DNA from: Chitinophaga vietnamensis
Lineage (GTDB): Bacteria; Bacteroidota; Bacteroidia; Chitinophagales; Chitinophagaceae
Direction of reading: 5' to 3'
Length of the DNA stretch: 64,000 bases
NCBI RefSeq assembly: GCF_902167635.1
Contig: NZ_CABHMS010000002.1
Location: 1-64,000 of the forward strand
The notes under the pieces are model-generated. The model had not been told where the DNA came from. It made no database searches and saw only the letters and a list, made by a program, of their open reading frames with translations. Position 1 is the stretch's first letter; every line of letters starts with the position of its first letter. The position numbers and the translations under genes are program-made. Positions 35,676 to 44,134 of this stretch are shown here, in pieces.

Positions 35676-36821
35676 TCACGGCGCTCGCCAGAATGCTGCC
35701 GGGTTATTCGTCCGGAATGTTATATACGACGTTTTGGTAACCTTATTCGTGCTCACAGATTTCTCCAACGACTTTTTAAAATAATCCAGCGGGATCAGGC
35801 GGATGTAAGTGATCTGCTTGCCCGGCTTCGTGGTTTCGGTATCAAACCCGCTGTGGACGGAGCATTCCAGCATGTAGAGGTTCTTGGCCATATAGCTGTA
35901 GAGGTACCCTTCTTTGGTTTGAGAAGAGCGGCGATTCCAGTTGGCATCCGGGTTGAGGATGAGAGGACGGCCATCTATAATGCGGGCACGCACTTCCTCG
36001 ATGCCGAGTAGTTCTCCTTTTTCATTCATCACATAAGCGTCGAAGGTGGGATCGATCCATATCCATTTCTTCAGCCCGGAAACATATACCATATTGATCA
36101 CGTGGCAATCATTATCGATACCCAGACTGTCTTTCGGCAGGCAGGTCACATAGCGGGAGGGGATGCCCAGGGAGAGGTAGCATTCGTTCAGCGCCATGGC
36201 CAGGCCCCTGCAATTCAGGCCACGCTTGTCTTTGCGGCATACTTCGATCATGTTCATGGCATTCCGCACTTCAGGGTTGCCATGACTACCATCATGCGGT
36301 ACGAGGCCGTGGATCCAGTGCATGAGGTTCATGATCCTGGATACTTCGCTGCCCTGGCCGGCGATAGAATCGAGATGATACGTTTTGCGCAATGCGGTGA
36401 GATTGGAATCTTCGGCAGACTGATAAGTAAAGGCAGGCAGTTCCTGTTTTTCAGCGAGATTGTATTTGCCTGCTTTCTTCAGGGTAGCCAGCGTATCATA
36501 GGCGTAGACGCCTGTGAGCGCAGTATCTTTTCCTTTCAGCAAAATATTGAAAAGCACACAGGAGTTGGGCTTTACCGTAACAGTGATGGAGTCCTGGTCT
36601 GTATAAAAAGTCACCTGTTTACTTTTCTTCGGCACAGCGGTCGTATATACGTCTGGCTTGGTTTCCGGCGAGATGGTCCAGGCGTCTTTTCTCAATATGT
36701 CATTGTCGCGGATGCTGACAAGCAGGGAATCTGCTTTGATCAACGGCAATGCTTTTTGTTGTGCAGAAAGTGTGTTGGCGGCCAGCAGCAATGCGGCGTA
36801 CAGGAACGAGATTTTGGTCAT
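35676..36821 (-). CDS. Secreted transglutaminase-like (TGc) domain protein
   Basis: A 381-residue protein with a signal peptide (MTKISFLYAALLLAANTLSAQ) from the ATG at 36821; the frame is open to 36851. The TGc catalytic triad is visible in the second half: Cys in KRGLNCRGLAMAL, His in IDNDCHVINMVYV and Asp in IWIDPTFDAY. Such bacterial proteins act as periplasmic cysteine proteases or amidases rather than true transglutaminases. It appears monocistronic. No partner is evident. Confidence 0.88.
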   Translation of the reverse strand: MTKISFLYAALLLAANTLSAQQKALPLIKADSLLVSIRDNDILRKDAWTISPETKPDVYTTAVPKKSKQVTFYTDQDSITVTVKPNSCVLFNILLKGKDTALTGVYAYDTLATLKKAGKYNLAEKQELPAFTYQSAEDSNLTALRKTYHLDSIAGQGSEVSRIMNLMHWIHGLVPHDGSHGNPEVRNAMNMIEVCRKDKRGLNCRGLAMALNECYLSLGIPSRYVTCLPKDSLGIDNDCHVINMVYVSGLKKWIWIDPTFDAYVMNEKGELLGIEEVRARIIDGRPLILNPDANWNRRSSQTKEGYLYSYMAKNLYMLECSVHSGFDTETTKPGKQITYIRLIPLDYFKKSLEKSVSTNKVTKTSYITFRTNNPAAFWRAP

Positions 36822-36906
36822 GTGTGGCGGTTTAGAGATAAGCCATGTCAAGATACAAATACTGCCGCAAATTTGTTATGCTTCTTTGAGCTTGACAAAA
36901 AAATAA

Positions 36907-36929
36907 GGGCTTATCAGAACGATAAGCCC
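36907..36929 (-). terminator. Hairpin terminator on the minus strand
   Basis: GGGCTTATC (36907-36915) pairs with GATAAGCCC (36921-36929). On the minus strand it is followed by TTATTTTTTT, a good intrinsic terminator. It would stop leftward transcripts, for example read-through from the phosphatase gene, before the TGc gene promoter. Confidence 0.65.
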
Positions 36930-37125
36930 GGGTAGCAGAGATATTTTGACAGGGAAAAGAATACCCTTACAAATATCTGTATGATGAGCAAAACCAATGC
37001 AGTGAAAAATAGCTTTTGCTGTGGCGGTTTTCCTCCAGGCGGGAAAAATAACCTGGGAGAAAGTACATTTTCACTTTCCACAATCCCTTATCTCTCCCTA
37101 TCTTTATCTTACAAAATACTATCTG

Positions 37126-37254
37126 ATGAAACGCCCCATGGAGATAATAGCAGTGATACTGGTCACTATTTTACTGGCTGCTACTTGTCTACGTTGTAAC
37201 AGCGAGCGGAAAGACCGCGAAAAAGGACTGGCAGCCTACCATTCCGGAAAATGA
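37126..37254 (+). CDS. Possible small single-pass membrane protein (42 residues)
   Basis: A short frame beginning MKRPMEIIAVILVTILLAAT: a Lys/Arg start, about 18 hydrophobic residues, then a charged tail CNSERKDREKGLAAYHSGK. It has the shape of a small membrane or lipoprotein, though Thr before the Cys is a poor lipobox. Its stop codon abuts the stop of the convergent phosphatase gene (shared TGATCA). No homologue is recalled, and coding status is uncertain. The frame is open upstream to 37021, but that extension has no protein-like character. Confidence 0.4.
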   Translation: MKRPMEIIAVILVTILLAATCLRCNSERKDREKGLAAYHSGK

Positions 37255-38064
37255 TCAACGGGTATACTTAGCCCTTAATGTTTTCATTTCATCAGGACCG
37301 ATACCCAGTCCTTGTTGGAAGAAATTTTCCACAGAGCCATATGATTTCGCCAGGTTGTCGAACATGATGCGGAGATAGGCCGGTTTTAGGGCCATCGCAT
37401 CCTGCACCTCTGCTTCCGTCATGCCGGTGAGTTGTTGCAGACCTTTGAACATACGTGCGTTTATGGGTTGCAGGTATACGTTGCTGGCGGTGAAATCCGC
37501 TTCTATCACGTCTTGCGGCACTTGCAGTGCATACAGGAAAAGCGCGGAGGCCATGCCGGTCCGGTCTCTGCCGCCGGTGCAATGGTACATCACCGATTCA
37601 TTATCCGGCAGCACCAGTAATTGCTGGAACAGGGGCTTGTAGCGCTCGGCCAGCGGCGTAACGTTACCATAAAATTTTTCAAGGAAGTTGCCCGATTTGA
37701 TGGCGACTGCGATCTGCACAGGATTAGGGAGACTATCACTGCCTGCGGGGCACAGCGTGTATTTAGTGTCGGGCAGCAGGCGGTCCGGCGCGGCGGCTGC
37801 TTCTTTCGTTCCGCGGAAATCAAATACGGTATGTATATGTTTTTCTTCCAGGGTGCGGAGGTCCTGGTCGGTGAGGTGGCTCACTTCAGCAGAGCGGAAT
37901 ACTTTACCGGTGATCACTGTTTTGCCGCTACTGGTTTTGTAGCCGCCGGCGTCCCGGAAATTAACGGCGCCCTGCATGCGTACCAGTCGCACGGAACTGT
38001 CGGCCAATTGCGCAAAGGCCATGGCAGGCATCAGCAACAAAAGTGCGCAAGAAATTTTTTTCAT
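37255..38064 (-). CDS. Exported tyrosine phosphatase (DSP/PTP-like)
   Basis: A 269-residue protein with a signal peptide (MKKISCALLLLMPAMAFAQ). The phosphatase loop is HCTGGRDRTG at residues 161-170, with nucleophile Cys162 and Arg168. It opens with the VNFRDAGGY motif of this bacterial family (residues 34-42), and GKVFRSAEVSHLT is also typical. Export makes a periplasmic phosphoester or phosphoinositide-like substrate more likely than cytoplasmic phosphotyrosine. It appears monocistronic. Confidence 0.92.
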   Translation of the reverse strand: MKKISCALLLLMPAMAFAQLADSSVRLVRMQGAVNFRDAGGYKTSSGKTVITGKVFRSAEVSHLTDQDLRTLEEKHIHTVFDFRGTKEAAAAPDRLLPDTKYTLCPAGSDSLPNPVQIAVAIKSGNFLEKFYGNVTPLAERYKPLFQQLLVLPDNESVMYHCTGGRDRTGMASALFLYALQVPQDVIEADFTASNVYLQPINARMFKGLQQLTGMTEAEVQDAMALKPAYLRIMFDNLAKSYGSVENFFQQGLGIGPDEMKTLRAKYTR

Positions 38065-38080
38065 GGTCAGGTGTTTGCAG

Positions 38081-38088
38081 CAAATTTA
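38081..38088 (-). promoter_or_regulatory. -7 promoter element TAAATTTG of the phosphatase gene
   Basis: An exact TAnnTTTG match on the minus strand, 16 nt upstream of the ATG at 38064. Confidence 0.45.
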
Positions 38089-38174
38089 AAGATGCCTGCG
38101 CCGATGGCATGTTATGAAATTATTACCGCCACGCTGAAAACAAGAGCGCCGGTGCTGATGACACCGGCGCTGCG

Positions 38175-38756
38175 CTATGATTCAAAGAATTTACTTTTCC
38201 ATTCATTGAAAGCTGCCTGGTGTTTTGCCTGTGCAGGCGCTACGATCTCTTCTTCCACATCTTCCGGAGGCGTAAGCTGGAACTGCGTTTTCAGCCAGGC
38301 CTGGTAATCGTCCGCGTATTCGGAAGGCTCGTAATATTCGTCATCTTCATCTTTGAAGTAAGATACGCCGTCATGGTCTACGCCGGCTTCTACATCATAG
38401 GAGAGCACGCGGAGCAGGCCCGCGATATTTTCCGCCACTACATGCTCGCCGCCTTCATCACCGAAAACAACGATGGGCAGCTCGCTCAGCTCATTAGAAG
38501 AGCCGTTGAGCCAGATGGCATAAAAAGAACCGGAGCCGTTAGCCTGCGCAAAAGGCAGCAACTGTGCGAGGAATGCGGGATCGGCAGACCAGCCATTGGC
38601 GAGCCCCGATTTATCGTCATACATCAGGCCAAAGCCCTGTGCATAGTTTTCAAATCCTGCTTCTTCCTGAAAGGCCCACAGGCGGGCGAGTGCGTCGGGT
38701 ACAGGGTGTGTACCAAAGGTCTTCGAAAATTCCTGGATACTGGTCATAATTTTCAT
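38175..38756 (-). CDS. SMI1/KNR4 (SUKH)-like protein
   Basis: A 193-residue cytoplasmic protein. The central part resembles the SUKH fold (FYAIWLNGSSNELSELPIVV followed by FGDEGGEHVVAENIAGLLR). The C-terminal third is very acidic (FKDEDDEYYEPSEYADDY and PPEDVEEEI). SUKH proteins include many toxin-immunity proteins, but isolated family members of unknown role are common. It is about 1 kb from the peptide exporter, so an immunity role is conceivable but unsupported. A second ATG at 38747 is an alternative start. Confidence 0.7.
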   Translation of the reverse strand: MKIMTSIQEFSKTFGTHPVPDALARLWAFQEEAGFENYAQGFGLMYDDKSGLANGWSADPAFLAQLLPFAQANGSGSFYAIWLNGSSNELSELPIVVFGDEGGEHVVAENIAGLLRVLSYDVEAGVDHDGVSYFKDEDDEYYEPSEYADDYQAWLKTQFQLTPPEDVEEEIVAPAQAKHQAAFNEWKSKFFES

Positions 38757-38814
38757 TCAATTGATGGGTAAACAAAAACGGGCCGAAGATAAATGATTTC
38801 TTCAACCCGCCTTG

Positions 38815-39222
38815 TTATTTTTTGAATGAAGCCAATATTTCGAGATAATGCGGATTATACATGATGCCAAGGATATTGCCGAAGGGATCTTTTACGGCTG
38901 CCGTTACAAAGCCATGGCCGCGTTCTTTGACAGGCTCCTGTACGCTGGCGCCCAATCCGGTAAGGCGTTCCAGCGTGGCCGGCAGGTCATCTACATGCCA
39001 ATACAGGATGGCGCCGGCGGGCTGTCCTACGGGATGCTGCGCATAGCGGCTGTCGATAATACCCAGTTCCTGCTGGTAATCGCCGACGCGAAATTCTGCA
39101 TAACCCGGAACCTCAAAATAAGGAGCGATGCCCAGCACTTCGCTATACCATTGTTTGGCGGCTTCGTGATCGGCTGCAAAGAAACTGATGGTGGCGATGC
39201 CGCGTAAAGTAGTGTTTGTCAT
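38815..39222 (-). CDS. VOC (glyoxalase/bleomycin-resistance-like) protein
   Basis: A 135-residue single-module VOC protein starting at 39222 (MTNTTLRGIATISFF); an upstream extension to 39267 is not credible. It shows AKQWYSEVLGIAPYF, then ILYWHVDDLPATLERL and the terminal KDPFGNILGIMYNP with a likely metal-binding or structural residue pattern. Substrate unknown. It is divergent from a GNAT gene across 85 bp. Confidence 0.9.
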   Translation of the reverse strand: MTNTTLRGIATISFFAADHEAAKQWYSEVLGIAPYFEVPGYAEFRVGDYQQELGIIDSRYAQHPVGQPAGAILYWHVDDLPATLERLTGLGASVQEPVKERGHGFVTAAVKDPFGNILGIMYNPHYLEILASFKK

Positions 39223-39307
39223 GATGAGTTTTTTTGTTAGTACAAAATTCCACGCGGCATGTGACAACCCTATGTCAGCAATAAAAAAGAATTTTTAACT
39301 TGATGGC

Positions 39308-39826
39308 ATGGAATATATTATCTCTACGCTTACAGAAGATATTTCAACAGTTGCCGCTTTATCTGAGCTGATCATTGAAACAGTGGCTCATGGCGGCTCC
39401 GTGAGCTTCATGCACCCGCTGGCGCCGGAAGCGGCAACGGCGTTCTGGAGCAATGCGCTGGCTGCGGCCAGCCGTGGCGAAAGAGTGATACTGGGCGCTT
39501 TTGATCAACAGTTGCTCGTAGGCACCGTTACCTTGTTGCTGGATTGCCCGCCCAATCAGCCACACCGGGCAGAGATCGCGAAAATGATGACCCGGGTGAG
39601 CCACCGCGGCCGCGGTATTGCGCGGTCGCTGTTACAGGCCGCAGAAAAGATCGCCGTGGAAAAAGGCCGTACGCTGCTTACGCTCGATACTGCGGAAGAG
39701 GAAGGCGCCGCCTTTCTGTACGACAGCATGCAGTATCAACGTGCCGGCGTAATCCCCGGCTTTGCGCTGAAGCCCCATGGCGGCCTCACGGGCACGATCC
39801 TCTATTTTAAAAATATCGGGAAATGA
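39308..39826 (+). CDS. GNAT family N-acetyltransferase
   Basis: A 172-residue acetyltransferase. The acetyl-CoA-binding loop is RVSHRGRGIARSLLQAA at about residues 98-114, followed by GRTLLTLDTAEEEGAAFLYD. No substrate can be assigned. Its stop codon is directly adjacent to the stop of the convergent exporter gene (TGATCA at 39824-39829), leaving no room for a terminator. Confidence 0.9.
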   Translation: MEYIISTLTEDISTVAALSELIIETVAHGGSVSFMHPLAPEAATAFWSNALAAASRGERVILGAFDQQLLVGTVTLLLDCPPNQPHRAEIAKMMTRVSHRGRGIARSLLQAAEKIAVEKGRTLLTLDTAEEEGAAFLYDSMQYQRAGVIPGFALKPHGGLTGTILYFKNIGK

Positions 39827-42013
39827 TCAGGTGCTCATCATGCCCTGGTGATGGCTCCATAATTTTGCATATACCCTGTCTTTCATCATCAGCTGGTGAT
39901 GCGTGCCTTCTTCGGCCAGGGCGCCATTTTGCAACACCACGATCTTGTCGGCATTCACCACGGTGCTGAGGCGGTGTGCGATCACGATCACCGTTTTGCC
40001 GGCATGCCGCAGTTGCTGCATCACTTGCTGTACATGGTGGTCGGATACCGGATCGAGCGATGAAGTGGCTTCGTCCATGATCAATATTTGCGGATCACGA
40101 TAGAGCGCCCGCGCGATGGCCAGCCTTTGCCGCTGGCCGCCGGAGAGGTTCACGCCATGCTCGCCAAGCATCGTATGGAAGCCGTCGGGCAATTGCTCAA
40201 TGAAGCCGCTAATGTCCAGCCAGCGCGTGATCTGAAGGATACGCTGCATATCCGGCTCAAATTCTCCCACGGCAATATTGGAGGCTACGCTGCCGTGGAA
40301 AAGGTCTATCTGTTGTGGTACTACGCCTATCCAGCGGCGCAGACTTTCAGGATGGATGTATTTGATATCGGTTTGTCCGATGGTGATGCTGCCTTCCCGC
40401 AAAGGATAAATGTGCTGTAAGAGCGCCATCAGCGTGGATTTGCCGGAACCGCTCTCGCCTACTACCGCGGTGATGCTTCCCCGCTTCACCTGCATGCTGA
40501 ACTGCCGGAACACTTCTTTCCGGGTGCCATAGCTGAAAGATATATTGTTGAAAATGATATCGCCATCATGATCGGCGGGCAGTTCTATTTTATTGGCGGT
40601 ATCTTCCTGTTGCAGGTCCATGATCTCGAAGAGGCGGTCTGCCGCGATGAGCGCATCCTGTATGCTTTTGTTGGCGCCGATCAGGCTGGCGGCCGGTCCT
40701 GTGAAATAGTTGATCAGCGCATAAAACGATAGCAGCGCACCTGCGCTCAACTGTTGATCAAGCACATAAGAGGCGCCGGTCCACAAGATGATGATCACAA
40801 AAAGATTGGTAACGATATTCGTGAAGCTGCCGATGTACAGGTTGCTCACGGAAGAATGGTAAGTGGTTTTCAACACTTGTATGAAACGGTTTTCCGTTTT
40901 CATATTCGCATATTCCTCCAGTGCAAAGCGTTTGATCGTGGAAACGGTATTCAGCGATTCTACCAGCTGGCTGCCCAGTTCCGCGTTTTCTTCCATCAAT
41001 CTCCGTTGATATTTTTTATTCACCTGGTTACTGATCGCATAAATGATCAGGAAGAGAGGAATGATGGCGAGCATGATCAGGGAGAGCTTCCAGTTGTAGC
41101 TGAACATCAGCGTGAAAGAGAACAGCACGATGAAACTGTTCACCACCAGCGATATGGACACATCGTTGATGAAGGCGCGGATCTTGATGGCGTCGTTGAT
41201 GCGCGATGTGATTTCGCCTACGCGCATGGTATCGAAGAACTGCTGCGGCAGCGTCAACAGATGTTTATAGTAGCCGAGTATCAGCCGGGCATCCAGCTGC
41301 TGGCCTGTTTTGAGGATGAAGATGCTTTTCAGGTTACCGATGAACAACTGTAACACCAATATTACCAGCATCACAATACTGAGCAGGTTGAGCAGGTTCC
41401 TGTTACCGCCTACCAATACATTGTCTACAATTTTTTGTACATAGATAGAAGTGGACAGGCCCAGTACCGTATAGATCATGGCCCCGAAAATAGCTTGTAT
41501 CACCACGCCGCGGTGCGGGCGCATGAGATACCAGAAACGTTGCAGGTGCGATACTTTGTTGTTGCCCGACTGGAACTGGTCTCCGGGCAACAGCAATACG
41601 AGGATGTTGGTCCATATGGCTTTGAAGGCCTCATGTGTGAGACGGTGATACTGGCCATCTGCAGGGTCCATTACCACTACGTGTTTGGCTGTTACCTGGT
41701 ATATCACCACAAAATGTTGCAGCATGCCGTTGATGACCACGTGGGCGATGGTGGGCTTGGGAATGCCTGCCAGCGCGTCGAAAGGGCCTTTTACGCCTTT
41801 CGCCTGGAAGCCCAGTTGCTGCGCGGCGGTGATCAGGCCCATTACGCTGGTACCTTTTTTATCGGTGCCAGCATATTGCCGGATCAGGGCCAGCGGCAAT
41901 TGCAGCTTGTGCCAAGTGGCTACAGAGGCCAGACTTGCAGCACCGCAATCGGTGATATCATGTTGTTTGATCCTGGCCCTGCGTTTGAGCCGGACGGAAT
42001 GTTGAGCGCTCAT
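39827..42013 (-). CDS. Peptidase-containing ABC exporter (C39 peptidase, membrane domain, ATPase)
   Basis: A 728-residue bacteriocin-type exporter that cleaves double-glycine leaders and exports the core peptide. The N-terminal C39 peptidase has Gln17 (oxyanion), Cys23 in DITDCGAAS, His100 in LQHFVVIY and Asp116 in VMDPADG, so it is predicted active. Six transmembrane helices follow (about 160-440). The ATPase has Walker A GESGSGKST, signature LSGGQRQ and Walker B ILIMDEATSS. It lies 16 bp after the HlyD-like gene and faces two double-glycine peptide genes. Confidence 0.96.
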   Translation of the reverse strand: MSAQHSVRLKRRARIKQHDITDCGAASLASVATWHKLQLPLALIRQYAGTDKKGTSVMGLITAAQQLGFQAKGVKGPFDALAGIPKPTIAHVVINGMLQHFVVIYQVTAKHVVVMDPADGQYHRLTHEAFKAIWTNILVLLLPGDQFQSGNNKVSHLQRFWYLMRPHRGVVIQAIFGAMIYTVLGLSTSIYVQKIVDNVLVGGNRNLLNLLSIVMLVILVLQLFIGNLKSIFILKTGQQLDARLILGYYKHLLTLPQQFFDTMRVGEITSRINDAIKIRAFINDVSISLVVNSFIVLFSFTLMFSYNWKLSLIMLAIIPLFLIIYAISNQVNKKYQRRLMEENAELGSQLVESLNTVSTIKRFALEEYANMKTENRFIQVLKTTYHSSVSNLYIGSFTNIVTNLFVIIILWTGASYVLDQQLSAGALLSFYALINYFTGPAASLIGANKSIQDALIAADRLFEIMDLQQEDTANKIELPADHDGDIIFNNISFSYGTRKEVFRQFSMQVKRGSITAVVGESGSGKSTLMALLQHIYPLREGSITIGQTDIKYIHPESLRRWIGVVPQQIDLFHGSVASNIAVGEFEPDMQRILQITRWLDISGFIEQLPDGFHTMLGEHGVNLSGGQRQRLAIARALYRDPQILIMDEATSSLDPVSDHHVQQVMQQLRHAGKTVIVIAHRLSTVVNADKIVVLQNGALAEEGTHHQLMMKDRVYAKLWSHHQGMMST

Positions 42014-42029
42014 GTTGCTGGATAAAAGA

Positions 42030-43220
42030 TCAGATGTTGTTTGCTGCCAGACTATTATCAGATGCGGCTTTTCTCCTGTCGGGATTGATCCAGTCGTCGG
42101 TTTTGTCGTACAACAGCTGGAACAGGCTGCGCCTCGTGAGGATGAACCTGGCCTGCAAGGTCATGCCTTTTTTCAAAGCGGCGCTCACACCGTTGGTGGT
42201 ACTGAGCGTGGTGCCGGCAAACCCGCACCGCACCTTGAATGCGGGTTGGTTGTTGATCAGCACGAAATCATTATCGATAGATTGTATCACGCCTTTTGCC
42301 ATGCCCCATTCGTTGTAATTGAATGCATCTACCTGGAACCTTGCAGGCATTCCTTTTTTGAGGTAGCCGATATCGCGGGGAGAAACATAGCACTCTGCAA
42401 TGATGTTGGAATCAGGGGAGATGATGCCCAGCAGTTCGCCGGGTTGCAGGTAACCGCCGGCATATTTCCCGGTGAACTGCTGCAAGGTGCCGCTCACAGG
42501 GGCTTTTACCAGGTTCCATTCTTTCTCTTTGGAGAGCTGCCGGTTATCGGCCTGCAGGCGGTTGTCTTCCAAACGAAGCTGATTCAGCTCCGCTGCCCAG
42601 GCGCTCCGCTGTTGCTGCACGGCGGAGTGATAGGCTGCCTTACTTTTTTCATATTCAAATTTGCGGTCGAGATACTCTTTTTTAGCAATCACTTTTTCAT
42701 TGAAGAGCTTTTCATACATCTCCAGGTCTATACGTTGTTTTTCCACGGTGGCGGCCAGTTCCTGCAGGGAGGCGCGGAAGCGCGCATATTGCTGCTGGTA
42801 CAAAAGGGATTGCAGCCTGCTGCCGCCGGCTACCAATGTTTCGAGGTCATGTATCTGGGCTTCCCGTTGCGATAGCTCATATTGGTTTTGTGTGAGTTTG
42901 CTGTTGCTGATATCTTCCTGCAGGCGAAGTAATACCTGTCCTTTCTGTACGCTGGCGCCATCGGCCACCAGCACCTGTTCTATGGTGCCGGCTACCATGC
43001 TGCGCAATTCCGTTTTTTCCGTAACAGGCCGCACAATCCCGCTGGCAGCGATAGACACATCCACCTTGATCAGGGGTAGCGCGGCTAATGTACACAGGAT
43101 AACTAACAATACGGTTACATAGATGACCTGTGTGTGACTGCGTACCCTGGGTAGCCAGGTAAACACAGAACGCTGCATAATAGCGGCGGGGAAAAGGATG
43201 GGTTTCATGAACGGGATCAA
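42030..43220 (-). CDS. HlyD family periplasmic adaptor of the peptide exporter
   Basis: A 396-residue membrane-fusion protein. One transmembrane helix lies near residues 30-50 (VIYVTVLLVILCTLAALPL), followed by a barrel-sandwich/lipoyl half motif (EQVLVADGASVQKGQVLLRL), a long helical hairpin (about 105-220, with QKQ/KEYLDRKFEYEKSKAAYHS) and a second half motif (VKAPVSGTLQQFTGKYAGGY). It joins the ABC exporter to an outer-membrane channel, not encoded nearby. ATG at 43208 is an alternative start. First gene of the exporter operon. Confidence 0.94.
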   Translation of the reverse strand: MIPFMKPILFPAAIMQRSVFTWLPRVRSHTQVIYVTVLLVILCTLAALPLIKVDVSIAASGIVRPVTEKTELRSMVAGTIEQVLVADGASVQKGQVLLRLQEDISNSKLTQNQYELSQREAQIHDLETLVAGGSRLQSLLYQQQYARFRASLQELAATVEKQRIDLEMYEKLFNEKVIAKKEYLDRKFEYEKSKAAYHSAVQQQRSAWAAELNQLRLEDNRLQADNRQLSKEKEWNLVKAPVSGTLQQFTGKYAGGYLQPGELLGIISPDSNIIAECYVSPRDIGYLKKGMPARFQVDAFNYNEWGMAKGVIQSIDNDFVLINNQPAFKVRCGFAGTTLSTTNGVSAALKKGMTLQARFILTRRSLFQLLYDKTDDWINPDRRKAASDNSLAANNI

Positions 43221-43509
43221 ATGGTCTCTTCCAATATAGCTATTTAACGCTCAATAGTGCGTGTTCAGGCGCATAAAGAACAAATTGAACGGCGATTTTC
43301 AGAATGAATAAAAATGAACAACGAATGTGATCGTAATCCGTTGCTGATGGGTTAAATTTGGTAGCGGCAGTAATGTACAGCGCGCGTCATGTGAAGGCGG
43401 CAATCTTCTGCACAAGCATCGTTAAACAACCTTCCCCCAACATTTTGGAGCCATTTTATTTATGATACAGGTATCATGACCAGTTTTTTTATACTTTAAA
43501 TTTAACACC
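43221..43509. other. Divergent promoter region of the peptide-secretion locus
   Basis: A 289-bp gap between the leftward exporter operon and the rightward peptide genes. It has no gene. Notable elements are the palindrome at 43462-43477 and an AT-rich TATACTTTAAATTTAAC stretch just before the first peptide ATG, containing TAAATTTA, one mismatch from the -7 consensus. Confidence 0.6.
43462..43477. promoter_or_regulatory. 16-bp palindrome, candidate operator of peptide genes
   Basis: ATGATACAGGTATCAT: two perfect 7-bp half-sites around AG, 33 bp upstream of the first double-glycine peptide gene. It could bind a dimeric regulator; none is encoded next to it. Confidence 0.45.
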
Positions 43510-43761
43510 ATGAAAACAAAGTATCAACTTGAACCTTTGTCTGACAAGGAATTGCTCAGCACAAACGGCGGCGGTTTACTGGATGGTTTCTTCGGATCTG
43601 CTGTTACCGGTGGCGACAGCAGTACGGTGGACTATACAGGCTATACCACCGGAATGGGATTCACCTATTTTGCATTCGGGAACGGCCACGCTACTTATAT
43701 GGCAGCCAGTGGCGCCGGAATGTACAATTTCCTCAGTAACCTGAGATTCCCGACCTCCTGA
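43510..43761 (+). CDS. Double-glycine-leader secreted peptide, 62-residue core
   Basis: An 83-residue precursor. The leader MKTKYQLEPLSDKELLSTNGG fits the class II bacteriocin/ComC leader consensus (LSxxELxxxxGG), with predicted cleavage after Gly21. The core begins GLLDGFFGSAVTGG and is rich in Gly, Thr, Tyr and Phe, with no Cys. It lies divergent from a C39-peptidase exporter gene, the enzyme that recognises such leaders. Role is inferred: bacteriocin, signalling or other secreted peptide. I recognise no homologue. Confidence 0.8.
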   Translation: MKTKYQLEPLSDKELLSTNGGGLLDGFFGSAVTGGDSSTVDYTGYTTGMGFTYFAFGNGHATYMAASGAGMYNFLSNLRFPTS

Positions 43762-43811
43762 GGAATCCTGTACTTTTTTATCCGCATTTCGTCACACAAA
43801 AAAACTTTAAC

Positions 43812-44105
43812 ATGAAAAACTTTGAACAACTGGAACAATTTACAGAACTGAATCTGGAAGAAGCAATGGATATTAACGGCGGCGACCTGCTGGGCCTGAA
43901 TGGCCTGGGAACTGGTCTTGGCGTTGGTCTTGCTGCACTTGGCGGCGGTCTTGGCACTGGTCTTGCCGGCGTGGGAACCGGCTTTGGCGCCGGTCTGCTG
44001 AACCTCGGCGCTGGTCTTACCCTGGTAGGCGCTGGTCTCGGCATTGGCCTGGCCAATATCGGCATCGCCTTCAACCACTTCTTCAGTGGGGTTTTACACA
44101 AATAA
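43812..44105 (+). CDS. Double-glycine-leader peptide with glycine-zipper-like core
   Basis: A 97-residue precursor. The leader ends LNLEEAMDINGG (cleavage after Gly24 predicted), matching the same consensus as the peptide 50 bp upstream. The 73-residue core contains 24 Gly spaced among Leu, Ala and Val (GLGTGLGVGLAALGGG), with internal repeats of about 14-15 residues, and ends FNHFFSGVLHK. This GxG-rich, Cys-free sequence suggests a membrane-inserting or self-assembling peptide, like glycine-zipper bacteriocins. Export by the C39 ABC protein is inferred. Confidence 0.82.
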   Translation: MKNFEQLEQFTELNLEEAMDINGGDLLGLNGLGTGLGVGLAALGGGLGTGLAGVGTGFGAGLLNLGAGLTLVGAGLGIGLANIGIAFNHFFSGVLHK

Positions 44106-44134
44106 TCATCCAAATTGTACTAACCAAAGTGCTG

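Noticed and set aside
38175-38756. Immunity gene for the peptide locus
   Set aside because: SUKH proteins can be immunity proteins, but this one is separated by two genes on either strand and shares no operon with the peptides. Proximity alone is not enough.
43510-44105. Lanthipeptide or other modified-peptide cluster
   Set aside because: Neither core contains Cys and no LanB, LanC, LanM, radical-SAM or YcaO gene is present, so unmodified double-glycine peptides are the better reading.
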